Shown piece by piece: positions 9,942 through 18,442 of a DNA stretch of 64,000 nucleotides. Within the stretch, counting starts at the first letter, position 1. Each line of letters starts with the position of its first letter. The stretch comes from Rhodocyclales bacterium (GTDB taxonomy: Bacteria > Pseudomonadota > Gammaproteobacteria > Burkholderiales > Rhodocyclaceae): positions 248,001 to 312,000 of the forward strand of contig JACRPA010000005.1 in the NCBI GenBank assembly GCA_016214145.1, in the 5' to 3' direction. The position numbers and the translations under genes were made by a program. The notes under the pieces are model-generated. The model ran no database searches, had not been told where the DNA came from, and was given only the letters and a program-made list of their open reading frames with translations.

Positions 9942-10724
9942 TTACTTGCCCTTGAAGCGCGGCGCGCGCTTCTCCATGAAGGCCGCCACGCCCTCGCGAT
10001 AATCCTCGCTGCGCCCGAGCTCGCGCTGTGTGTCGCGCTCCATGTCGAGCTGCTGCTCCAGCGTGTTGTCCGGAGAGGCGTACAAGGTGCGCTTGATGGC
10101 GGCGTAGCCGAGCGGCGGCCCCTGCGCGAAGCGGGCGGCGAGGGCTTCGGCTTCGGGCAGGAGCCGGTCGTCGTCGACGCACTTCCAGATCAGCCCCCAG
10201 GCTTCGGCCTGTTCGGCGCCGAGCCGGTCGCCGGTCAGCGCCAGGCCCATGGCCCGCGCCGTGCCGGCCAGTCGCGGCAGGAAGTAGGAGCCGCCGCAGT
10301 CCTGCGCCAGGCCGAGCTTGCAGAAGGCCTGGATGAAGACCGCGGAGCGGGCGGCCAGGACGATGTCGCAGGCCAGGGCCAGGTTGGCGCCGGCCCCGGC
10401 GGCGGCCCCATTCACGGCGGCAATCACGGGCAGGGGCAGGTTGCGCAGGGCAAGCACCAGCGGCTTGTAGAAAGCCTCGATGGACTGGCCGAGGTCGGGC
10501 GGTGGCGCCCCGGCCGGGGCGACGCGCTCGGCCAGGTCCTGCCCGGTGCAGAAGGCGCGGCCACTGCCGGTGAGGATCAGGGCGCGGACGTCCCCGGCGC
10601 CGGCGCGCCGGATGGCCTCCAGCAACTCGCTCCGCATCCCGGCGCTGAAACTGTTCAGCCGGTCGGGCCGGTTCAGCGTGATGCGGGCGACACCGTCACG
10701 GCATTCGAATAGCACGCTGCTCAT
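9942..10724 (-). CDS. paaG: 1,2-epoxyphenylacetyl-CoA isomerase (oxepin-CoA forming)
   Basis: This 260-residue crotonase-fold protein has a PaaG-specific active-site region (FIQAFCKLGLAQDCGGSYFL) and an ARAMGLALTGDRL segment. PaaG converts ring-1,2-epoxyphenylacetyl-CoA to oxepin-CoA and later isomerises an unsaturated acyl-CoA. It is the first gene of the minus-strand paa operon and diverges from paaY across a 119-base region with inverted repeats. Identity is supported by both motifs and context. Confidence 0.92.
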   Translation of the reverse strand: MSSVLFECRDGVARITLNRPDRLNSFSAGMRSELLEAIRRAGAGDVRALILTGSGRAFCTGQDLAERVAPAGAPPPDLGQSIEAFYKPLVLALRNLPLPVIAAVNGAAAGAGANLALACDIVLAARSAVFIQAFCKLGLAQDCGGSYFLPRLAGTARAMGLALTGDRLGAEQAEAWGLIWKCVDDDRLLPEAEALAARFAQGPPLGYAAIKRTLYASPDNTLEQQLDMERDTQRELGRSEDYREGVAAFMEKRAPRFKGK

Positions 10725-10738
10725 GGGAGTGCTTGATG

Positions 10739-10809
10739 TGATACGGGAATTAAGTCCGGTTAAATTCTACAAGTATCATTTTACATCCATCTTGCCATGC
10801 TACATACTT
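10739..10809. promoter_or_regulatory. Divergent paaG/paaY control region with widely spaced inverted repeats
   Basis: TGATAC (10739-10744) and GTATCA (10773-10778) are perfect inverted half-sites 28 bases apart. AAGTAT (10771-10776) and ATACTT (10804-10809) form a second pair 27 bases apart. Half-sites of this shape and spacing recall the PaaX operator of enterobacteria, but no paaX or paaR gene is in the window and these short repeats could be chance in AT-rich DNA. Confidence 0.35.
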
Positions 10810-10843
10810 CAGTTACGCGAGACAACCTGCAACATTTTGCCAT

Positions 10844-11482
10844 ATGGTGAAAGTCTATTCCCTGGAGGGCGTCACCCCCGTCGTGCATCCGACGGCCTTC
10901 GTTCATCCTTCGGCCGTGCTCATCGGCGACGTGATCGTCGGACCCGACTGCTACATCGGCCCGAACGCCTGCCTGCGCGGGGATTTCGGCCGCATTCGCA
11001 TCGAGCGCGGCGTCAACATCCAGGACTGCTGCATCGTGCATGGCTTCCCCGAACGCGACACGGTGGTCGAAGAGAACGGCCATATCGGCCACGGCGCCGT
11101 GCTGCATTGCTGCCGCGTCGGCGCCAACGCGCTCGTCGGCATGAATGCCGTGGTGATCGACAACGCCGAGGTGGGGGATTTTGCCATCGTCGCGGCCATG
11201 GCCTTCGTCAAGGCCGGCATGAAAGTGCCCCCGAAAAGCCTGGTGGCGGGCATCCCCGCCAAGGTGGTGCGCGAACTCACCGACCAGGAAATGGTTTGGA
11301 AGACCGAAGGCACGGTGCTCTACCAGCAATTGGCGCGCAGCTCGCTCGCCACCATGGTCGAAACGGAAGCTCTCACGGAAGTCGAGGCCGAGCGCAAGCG
11401 CATCGTCCTGCCCGACATCAAGCCGCTCATCGAGGCCAAGGCCGAATGGGCCGAGGCAGCCGCACTCAACCCGCCCGAATAG
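10844..11482 (+). CDS. paaY: PaaY, left-handed beta-helix thioesterase/gamma-carbonic-anhydrase-like protein
   Basis: This 212-residue hexapeptide-repeat protein closely follows the PaaY pattern: PTAFVHPSAVLIGDVIVG, RGDFGRI, NIQDCCIVHGFPE, then zinc-binding His residues in NGHIGHGAVLH. A charged helical C-terminus completes it. In enterobacteria PaaY hydrolyses CoA esters that poison the phenylacetate pathway, acting as a backup thioesterase. It diverges from paaG. No strong ribosome site precedes the ATG. The single-letter pattern and paa context distinguish it from general gamma-class carbonic anhydrases. Confidence 0.9.
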   Translation: MVKVYSLEGVTPVVHPTAFVHPSAVLIGDVIVGPDCYIGPNACLRGDFGRIRIERGVNIQDCCIVHGFPERDTVVEENGHIGHGAVLHCCRVGANALVGMNAVVIDNAEVGDFAIVAAMAFVKAGMKVPPKSLVAGIPAKVVRELTDQEMVWKTEGTVLYQQLARSSLATMVETEALTEVEAERKRIVLPDIKPLIEAKAEWAEAAALNPPE

Positions 11483-11500
11483 TCGTCCCAACGCCTGTTT

Positions 11501-11537
11501 CCCCTCTGGAGAGGGGCCATAATGTGATATTATGGCC
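11501..11537 (+). terminator. Overlapping hairpins between paaY and sucC
   Basis: CCCCTC and GAGGGG (11501-11516) form one hairpin. GGCCATAAT (11515-11523) and ATTATGGCC (11529-11537) form a second perfect 9-bp stem sharing two bases with the first. The mutually exclusive pairing could be a paaY terminator or a control element of the sucCD leader. No U tract is present. Confidence 0.4.
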
Positions 11538-11631
11538 AACTCGATGAAACCTATGGCGTTTCGCTGAATGGTGCCGCGCACAGGCGCGCATTCCGGCCCC
11601 TTTCTTCAGCATCAACCAGCAAGGAAATAGC

Positions 11632-12791
<1,160 letters not shown>

Positions 12792-12795
<4 letters not shown>

Positions 12796-12837
12796 GTCGG
12801 GCTTCAGCCCGACATGTCGGCCTGAAGGCCGACCTAC
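12792..12837. repeat. REP-like repeat pair (family 1), sucC-sucD junction
   Basis: Arms 12792-12813 (GTAGGTCGGGCTTCAGCCC plus GAC) and 12816-12837 are inverted copies with small changes, two bases apart. Each arm is itself a small hairpin. It belongs to a family found at six places in this window and may stabilise or attenuate the sucCD mRNA. Confidence 0.85.
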
Positions 12838-12856
12838 AAGTAAAGGATTAGAGGAT

Positions 12857-13744
12857 ATGAGCATTCTGATCAACAAGAACACCCGGGTCGTCACGCAGGG
12901 CATCACCGGAAAGACCGGCCAGTTCCATACCAAGATGAGCAAGGAGTACGCCAACGGGGCGAATTGCTACGTGGCGGGCGTGAATCCGAAGAAGGCCGGC
13001 GAATCCTACGAAGGCATTCCCATCTTCGCCTCGGTGAAGGAGGCGAAGAAGCAGACCGGCGTCAATACTTCGGTCATCTACGTGCCGCCGCCCTTTGCCG
13101 CCGCGGCGATCTGGGAAGCGGTCGAGGCCGAGCTGGATCTGGTCATCTGCATCACTGAGGGCATCCCGGTGCGCGACATGGTCGAATTGAAGGACAAAAT
13201 GCGCAAGTCCGGAGCCAGGACCGTCCTGTGCGGCCCCAATTGTCCCGGCATCATCACGCCGGACGAGATCAAGATCGGCATCATGCCGGGCCACATCCAC
13301 ATGAAGGGCCGCATCGGCGTGGTGTCGCGTTCCGGCACCCTGACCTATGAAGCGGTGGGCCAGCTCTCCGACCTGCGCCTGGGCCAGTCGACCGCAGTGG
13401 GCATCGGCGGCGATCCAGTGAACGGCCTCAAGCACAAGGACGTGCTGGAACTGTTCATGAACGATCCCGACACCGACGCCGTCATCATGATCGGCGAGAT
13501 CGGCGGTTCGGACGAGGAGGCTGCCGCGGAATGGTATGCCAGGGAGTGCCGGAACAAGAAGCCCGTGGTCGGCTTCATTGCCGGCGTTACCGCGCCGGCA
13601 GGCAAGCGCATGGGCCATGCCGGCGCCATCATTTCCGGCGGCAAAGGCACGGCGCAGGAGAAACTGGCGGTCATGGAGGCAAGCGGCATCAAAACGACCA
13701 AGAATCCCGCCGAAATGGGCAAGTTGCTGAAATCGGTTCTCTGA
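12857..13744 (+). CDS. sucD: Succinyl-CoA synthetase, alpha subunit
   Basis: This 295-residue protein has the CoA-binding Rossmann region ([14 protein letters not shown]) at the N-terminus, [12 protein letters not shown] in the middle and the phosphorylated His254 in [14 protein letters not shown]. It partners SucC. The ATG follows AGAGGA. The 61-base gap to sucC is filled by a REP-like repeat pair. A strong terminator hairpin follows. Confidence 0.97.
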   Translation: MSILINKNTRVVTQGITGKTGQFHTKMSKEYANGANCYVAGVNPKKAGESYEGIPIFASVKEAKKQTGVNTSVIYVPPPFAAAAIWEAVEAELDLVICITEGIPVRDMVELKDKMRKSGARTVLCGPNCPGIITPDEIKIGIMPGHIHMKGRIGVVSRSGTLTYEAVGQLSDLRLGQSTAVGIGGDPVNGLKHKDVLELFMNDPDTDAVIMIGEIGGSDEEAAAEWYARECRNKKPVVGFIAGVTAPAGKRMGHAGAIISGGKGTAQEKLAVMEASGIKTTKNPAEMGKLLKSVL

Positions 13745-13758
13745 ACGACTGACGCAGC

Positions 13759-13794
13759 AACAACAGCGCCGCCATCAAAGGCGGCGCTGTTGTT
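13759..13794 (+). terminator. Rho-independent-like terminator of sucCD
   Basis: A 15-bp perfect stem (13759-13773 with 13780-13794) with the 6-base loop ATCAAA. It contains GCGCCGCC pairing and ends in TTGTTTG. Confidence 0.75.
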
Positions 13795-13848
13795 TGCAGC
13801 CCTCCGACAGAGACTGAAATGTCACCTTGTTTCCTTGCCAAGAAATAT

Positions 13849-13877
13849 TTGACTATCTTCATATTTGCCTGTAAGAA
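13849..13877 (+). promoter_or_regulatory. Candidate sigma-70 promoter of the signalling block
   Basis: TTGACT (13849-13854) and TAAGAA (13872-13877) are 17 bases apart in an AT-rich patch of otherwise GC-rich DNA. The 313-base gap 13745-14057 otherwise holds only the sucCD terminator and an untranslated leader of about 170 bases before the kinase gene, in which I see no gene. Confidence 0.45.
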
Positions 13878-14057
13878 TTACAATTAAATTGCTGTTTCTA
13901 CGTGGGTTGGGAGGATTTTGAGGGTATCCTTGCAACCTGCGGCTTTAACGTTTGTTTCAAGCTGTGCGGGAAGAAGTAGTCCGCGGGTCCGGTGATCCGC
14001 GCGCGCACGGCCGCTTCTCCAAAAAAGACAATATTCAGCGGGAGAGGACAGCGCAGC

Positions 14058-16640
14058 GTGTCGAAGACTTTCTGGAAAACCGACTGGTTCATCGGCGTTG
14101 TCGTGAGCGTGGTCATGCTCTTTGCCGGCGGCGGGGAACTGTTGCAGAGCCTGGAGCGCAAGGCCTATGACCTCGGCGTCGGCGCCGTCTCGCGCGAACC
14201 GAGCACCAAGATCGCCGTCATCGCCATCGACAAGCAGAGCATCGACAACCTCGGTCGCTGGCCCTGGTCGCGCGAAGTGCATGCCAAGATGATCGACGGG
14301 CTGGCGGTCGCCAAGGCCAAGGTCATCGCCTCCACCGTCTTCTTTTCCGAGCCTCAGATCGACCCGGGATTGTCCTACATCAACAAGCTGATCGAACTCT
14401 ATGGCCAGGCTGGCGGCGCGCCGCTGACGGGCGCTCCGGAGGCGCTTGCCGCCCAGTTGCCTCCCCTGGGACAGTTCGGGCCGGTGCTGGCCGAGGCCGA
14501 ACAGAAGCTCAATACCGACCGGCGCATGGGCGAATCCATCGCCAGGGCAGGCAATGTCGCCCTGCCGATGCTGTTTCGCCTGGGAGAGCCGCGCGGGCGG
14601 CCGGACAAGCCGCTGCCGGACTTCATCAAGAAGAACGGCATTACCCAGGTCGAGAAGGGCGAGGATGCGCCGCTGCTCACTTCCGATATCGAAGCTCCGG
14701 TCGTTGAGGTGCTCGGGCGAGGCGCGGCGGCCATCGGCCATCTCAACGTCAACCCCGATGTCGATGGCGGCATTCGCACCGAACCGCTGGTGCTGGCCCA
14801 CTTCAACGAAGTCTATCCCGCGCTGTCGCTGATGATCGCGGCGAAGAGCCTCAACCTCGGCGTCGCCGACATCAAGGTCAAGCTGGGCGATTCGGTCCGA
14901 CTCGGCAACCTGAAGATCGGCACCGATCCGGTCATGCAGATGAACACCTTCTTCTACAAGGATCGCGACGGCAAGCCGGCCTTCCAGGTGGATTCCTTCT
15001 TCGATGTGACCAGCGGCAAGATTCCGCTGGACAAGTACAAGGACAAGATCGTGCTGATCGGTCCGACGGCCGCAGGCATCGGCAGCATTTTCGTCACGCC
15101 GGTGTCGCCGGCCATGCCGGCGGTGCTGATGCAGGCCCACACGGTGTCGAGCATCCTGCAGGAGCATTTCTTCGTTGTGCCGACGTGGGGCTGGATTGTC
15201 GAGCGCCTTGCCTTCCTGCTGGTGGCCGCCTACCTGATCGCGCTGCTGCCGCGCCTCAAGGCCGGCATGGGCGCCGGCGTTACCGCCGGCCTGCTCATCG
15301 CGCTGATCGCTGCGCACTTCGTGCTTATCACGACTCAATTGATGTGGCTGCAGCTCATGGTGCCCGCCACGCTGCTGCTGGTGGGGCATGCCCTGCTCAC
15401 CACCAAGCGCTTCCTCGTCACCGAGCGGGGCAAGGAGAAGTCCGAGGCGGATTCGGCCGAGTCCAACCGCATGCTCGGCCTGGCCTTCCAGGGCCAGGGC
15501 CAGCTCGACATGGCCTTCGACAAATTCCGCAAGTGTCCGCTGGACAATGCGGTGATGGAGAACCTGTACAACCTGGCGCTGGATTTCGAACGCAAGCGCC
15601 AGTTCAACAAGGCCGAGTCGGTGTTCCGCTACATGGCCGACTTCAACCCGAAATTCCGCGACCTGGAACAGAAGCTCACCCGCGCCAAGGCCATGTCGGA
15701 GACGGTGATTCTGGGCGGCGGCGGGCGCTCGACGGCGCAGGGCACCATGATCCTCGAGGGTGGCCAGGTGGAGAAGCCCATGCTTGGCCGCTATCAGGTC
15801 GAGAAGGAGCTCGGCAAGGGCGCCATGGGCGTGGTGTACCTGGGCCGCGACCCGAAGATCAACCGCGTCGTGGCCATCAAGACCATGGCGCTGTCGCAGG
15901 AGTTCGAGGAAGACGAACTGAAGGACGTCAAGGAGCGCTTCTTCCGCGAAGCCGAAACGGCGGGACGCCTGAACCACCCGAACATCGTGACGATTTTCGA
16001 TGCCGGCGAGGAGCATGACCTGGCCTATATCGCCATGGAGTTCCTCAAGGGCAAGGATCTGGTGCCCTACACCAAGACGGGCAACCTGATGCCGCTCGCC
16101 AAGGTGATGGACATCGCCGCCCGCGTCGCAGATGCACTCTCCTATGCGCACCAGAACAGCGTGGTCCACCGCGACATCAAGCCGGCCAACATCATGTATG
16201 AACCGGAATCCGATGCCGTCAAGGTGACCGATTTCGGCATTGCGCGCATCACCGACTCGTCGAAGACGAAGACGGGCATGGTGTTGGGCACGCCCAGCTA
16301 CATGTCGCCGGAACAGCTGGCCGGCAAGAAGATCGACGGCCGCTCCGACCTGTTCTCGCTCGGCGTCATGCTGTTCCAGATGGCTTGCGGCAAGCTGCCC
16401 TTCGAGGGGGATTCGATGGCCCAGCTGATGTTCAAGATCGCCAACGAGGCTCACCCCCACATCCGGGAATTCAATCCGCAGGTGCCGGAATGCCTTGCAG
16501 CCATCATCGACAAGGCGCTGACCAAGGACAATGCGCAGCGCTACCAGACCGGCGCCGAAATGGCGGCGGACCTGCGTGCCTGCATGGGCCTGACTACGGG
16601 CGGGAGTGGAACCCAGCCGCAGGTCGATTTCAATCTTTGA
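14058..16640 (+). CDS. CHASE2-sensor transmembrane Ser/Thr protein kinase
   Basis: An 860-residue protein from a GTG start preceded by GGGAGAGGA. In order: one N-terminal membrane helix (residues about 9-27), a periplasmic CHASE2 domain (about 30-365, with AVIAIDKQSIDNLGRWPWSR), three membrane helices (about 375-445), a short TPR-like linker, and an STPK domain (about 580-840). The kinase has a GKGAMGVVYLG glycine loop, Lys608, HRDIKPAN with Asp706, DFG and GTPSYMSPEQ, so it appears active. Just before the kinase, TVIL and TMIL are Thr-x-x-Leu sequences of the type FHA domains read after phosphorylation. A PP2C phosphatase and a two-FHA protein follow, forming a kinase/phosphatase/reader set. 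Confidence 0.94.
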   Translation: MSKTFWKTDWFIGVVVSVVMLFAGGGELLQSLERKAYDLGVGAVSREPSTKIAVIAIDKQSIDNLGRWPWSREVHAKMIDGLAVAKAKVIASTVFFSEPQIDPGLSYINKLIELYGQAGGAPLTGAPEALAAQLPPLGQFGPVLAEAEQKLNTDRRMGESIARAGNVALPMLFRLGEPRGRPDKPLPDFIKKNGITQVEKGEDAPLLTSDIEAPVVEVLGRGAAAIGHLNVNPDVDGGIRTEPLVLAHFNEVYPALSLMIAAKSLNLGVADIKVKLGDSVRLGNLKIGTDPVMQMNTFFYKDRDGKPAFQVDSFFDVTSGKIPLDKYKDKIVLIGPTAAGIGSIFVTPVSPAMPAVLMQAHTVSSILQEHFFVVPTWGWIVERLAFLLVAAYLIALLPRLKAGMGAGVTAGLLIALIAAHFVLITTQLMWLQLMVPATLLLVGHALLTTKRFLVTERGKEKSEADSAESNRMLGLAFQGQGQLDMAFDKFRKCPLDNAVMENLYNLALDFERKRQFNKAESVFRYMADFNPKFRDLEQKLTRAKAMSETVILGGGGRSTAQGTMILEGGQVEKPMLGRYQVEKELGKGAMGVVYLGRDPKINRVVAIKTMALSQEFEEDELKDVKERFFREAETAGRLNHPNIVTIFDAGEEHDLAYIAMEFLKGKDLVPYTKTGNLMPLAKVMDIAARVADALSYAHQNSVVHRDIKPANIMYEPESDAVKVTDFGIARITDSSKTKTGMVLGTPSYMSPEQLAGKKIDGRSDLFSLGVMLFQMACGKLPFEGDSMAQLMFKIANEAHPHIREFNPQVPECLAAIIDKALTKDNAQRYQTGAEMAADLRACMGLTTGGSGTQPQVDFNL

Positions 16641-16651
16641 GAACATTATGG

Positions 16652-16692
16652 ACCCCCACGCTCACATTCGTTCGCTGACTCCCGAGGGGGCG
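16652..16692 (+). repeat. Dispersed repeat (family 2), copy 1
   Basis: The core ACCCCCACGCTCAC, then TTCGTTCGCTGACTCCCGAG and GGGGCG, matches a minus-strand copy at 54224-54268 with few changes. It fills most of the 87-base gap between the kinase and PP2C genes. No mobile gene accompanies it. Confidence 0.7.
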
Positions 16693-16727
16693 CTTGCCTA
16701 CCTTGGGCCGGCCCGGCGGGAGGCATG

Positions 16728-17549
16728 ATGGATCTCAGCCAGGCACTGCAAATCGTCAGCCGCTCCGATGCCGGCATGGTGCGTTCGCACAACGAAGACG
16801 CGGTCTTCTACAATGCCGCGCGGGGAATGGCCATTCTGGCCGACGGCATGGGCGGTTACAACGCCGGCGAGGTCGCCAGCGGCATGGCGACGGCACTGCT
16901 GGGCAGCGAACTGGAAAAGGCCTTCCAGAAGACGGAGCCTCACCAGCTTGACACTTCCGGCAAGCTGTATTCGCATAGCGTTCTCGAAGGCGAAATCGCC
17001 CGGGCCAATACGGCGATCTACCAGGCGGCGCAGAGCCAGCCGCAATATGCCGGCATGGGCACGACCCTGGTGGTCGCCCTGTTTTTCGACAACATGATGA
17101 CGGTCGCGCACATTGGCGATTCGCGGCTCTACCGCTTGCGCGGGGACGAATTCCAGGCAATCACGCGCGATCATTCCCTGTTGCAGGAGCAGATCGACAG
17201 CGGCATGATTACGGCAGAAGAGGCGCGCAACTCCCAGAACAAGAACCTGGTTACCCGGGCGCTGGGTGTGGATCCGGCTGTTGAGCCGGAAATCCGTGAT
17301 TACGATACGATGCCAGGAGATATCTACCTGTTGTGCTCGGATGGGCTGAACGACATGGTCGAGGACGAAGAGATCGCGCTGACCCTGCAGGCGCTTTCCG
17401 CCAATCTCGACCTGGCGGCAACGCAACTGATCCAGACTGCGAACGACAGCGGCGGACGTGACAATGTTTCAGTGGTGCTGGTGCGCATTGCGCGCGAATA
17501 TCCGGCGGCGCGTGGCTGGTGGGCACGGCTGCTGCAATGGTTCAAGTGA
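16728..17549 (+). CDS. PP2C-family protein Ser/Thr phosphatase
   Basis: A 273-residue PP2C/PPM phosphatase with the usual metal-binding and core motifs: SDAGMVRSHNEDAVF, LADGMGGYNAGEVAS, MGTTLVVA, HIGDSRLYRL, SDGLNDMV and GGRDNVSVVLV. It should dephosphorylate phosphothreonine/serine, opposing the kinase upstream. Two ATGs lie in tandem (16725 and 16728). The ribosome site CGGGAGG (16717-16723) is spaced better for the second, which I chose. It lacks membrane segments, but the C-terminal WWARLLQWF could touch the membrane. It is followed by the FHA gene after 20 bases. Confidence 0.94.
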   Translation: MDLSQALQIVSRSDAGMVRSHNEDAVFYNAARGMAILADGMGGYNAGEVASGMATALLGSELEKAFQKTEPHQLDTSGKLYSHSVLEGEIARANTAIYQAAQSQPQYAGMGTTLVVALFFDNMMTVAHIGDSRLYRLRGDEFQAITRDHSLLQEQIDSGMITAEEARNSQNKNLVTRALGVDPAVEPEIRDYDTMPGDIYLLCSDGLNDMVEDEEIALTLQALSANLDLAATQLIQTANDSGGRDNVSVVLVRIAREYPAARGWWARLLQWFK

Positions 17550-17569
17550 ATTGACGAGAAGGACGCAAC

Positions 17570-18331
17570 ATGGCTGCTAAGTTGATCCTAAGCATGGATG
17601 GACTGGTGCTGAAGGAAATTCCGCTCACCAAGGAGCGGACGACGATCGGGCGCAAGCCGCACAATGATATCCAGATCGACAATCTGGCCATCAGCGGCGA
17701 GCATTCGGTGATTGTGACGATCCTCAACGATTCGTTCCTCGAGGACCTGAACAGCACCAACGGCACGTACGTGAACGGCCAGCCGATCAAGAAGCATTTC
17801 CTGCAGAACAATGACGTCGTCGAACTGGGCAAGTACAAGCTCAAGTACATCAACGAGACGCCTACACAGACGACGGCCGCAGACTTCGAGAAGACGATGG
17901 TGCTGCGCCCCGATCTGATGAAGAAGACGGCGGAGCAGACGGCGGCCAAATCCCCATCGATGAGCGACACCCAGGTCGGCATGAAGGCAGTCGATACCCA
18001 TGCCGGCATGGCGCCGCCGCCCCAGCCTGCAGCGCCGGCCTCGCCGCCGCCCGCGCCCCAGGCCATGCCGGTGGGGGCCATCCAGATCCTGACCGGAGCC
18101 AACGCGGGCAAGGAACTGGAATTGACCAAGAATCTCACTACCCTGGGCAAGCCGGGTGTGCAGGTGGCAGTCATTACCCGCAGGCCGCACGGCTACTTCA
18201 TCACCCATGTCGAGGGCGCCAACTTCCCGGTTGTCAATGGCACGGCGCTGGATGCCCATCCGCGCGAACTGAAGGATCATGACGTCATCGAGTTGGCCAG
18301 CGTGAAGATGGAGTTCTTCCTCAAGGGCTGA
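17570..18331 (+). CDS. Two-domain FHA phosphopeptide-binding protein
   Basis: This 253-residue soluble protein has a canonical FHA domain at about 5-95 (TIGRKPHNDIQIDN, SGEHSVI, STNGTYVNG). A Pro/Ala-rich linker follows (about 140-165), then a second, degenerate FHA-like domain (about 170-250; LGKPGVQVAVITRR, VVNGTAL) that lacks the usual Ser-x-x-His. Between them FEKTMVLRP contains a Thr-x-x-Leu sequence, a likely phosphorylation and FHA-docking site. It lies 20 bases behind the PP2C gene and is the expected reader of the upstream kinase. GAGAAGGA precedes the ATG. Confidence 0.9.
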   Translation: MAAKLILSMDGLVLKEIPLTKERTTIGRKPHNDIQIDNLAISGEHSVIVTILNDSFLEDLNSTNGTYVNGQPIKKHFLQNNDVVELGKYKLKYINETPTQTTAADFEKTMVLRPDLMKKTAEQTAAKSPSMSDTQVGMKAVDTHAGMAPPPQPAAPASPPPAPQAMPVGAIQILTGANAGKELELTKNLTTLGKPGVQVAVITRRPHGYFITHVEGANFPVVNGTALDAHPRELKDHDVIELASVKMEFFLKG

Positions 18332-18442
18332 GCCCGGCGCCGCTATCGGGTGCCGTAACCCGGTTCGTGAAATTGTTCATACCGTCACCATGAGGCGGGC
18401 GCTAAGCTCGCTTATTGCGGGACAGTTCGAGAGGGGGCGGTC

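Noticed and set aside
13884-16646. Very long open frame (over 900 codons) on the minus strand opposite the CHASE2 kinase gene
   Set aside because: It is His/Arg/Gln/Leu-rich with no recognisable domain and lies wholly antisense to a well-supported kinase gene; such frames are common in GC-rich DNA.
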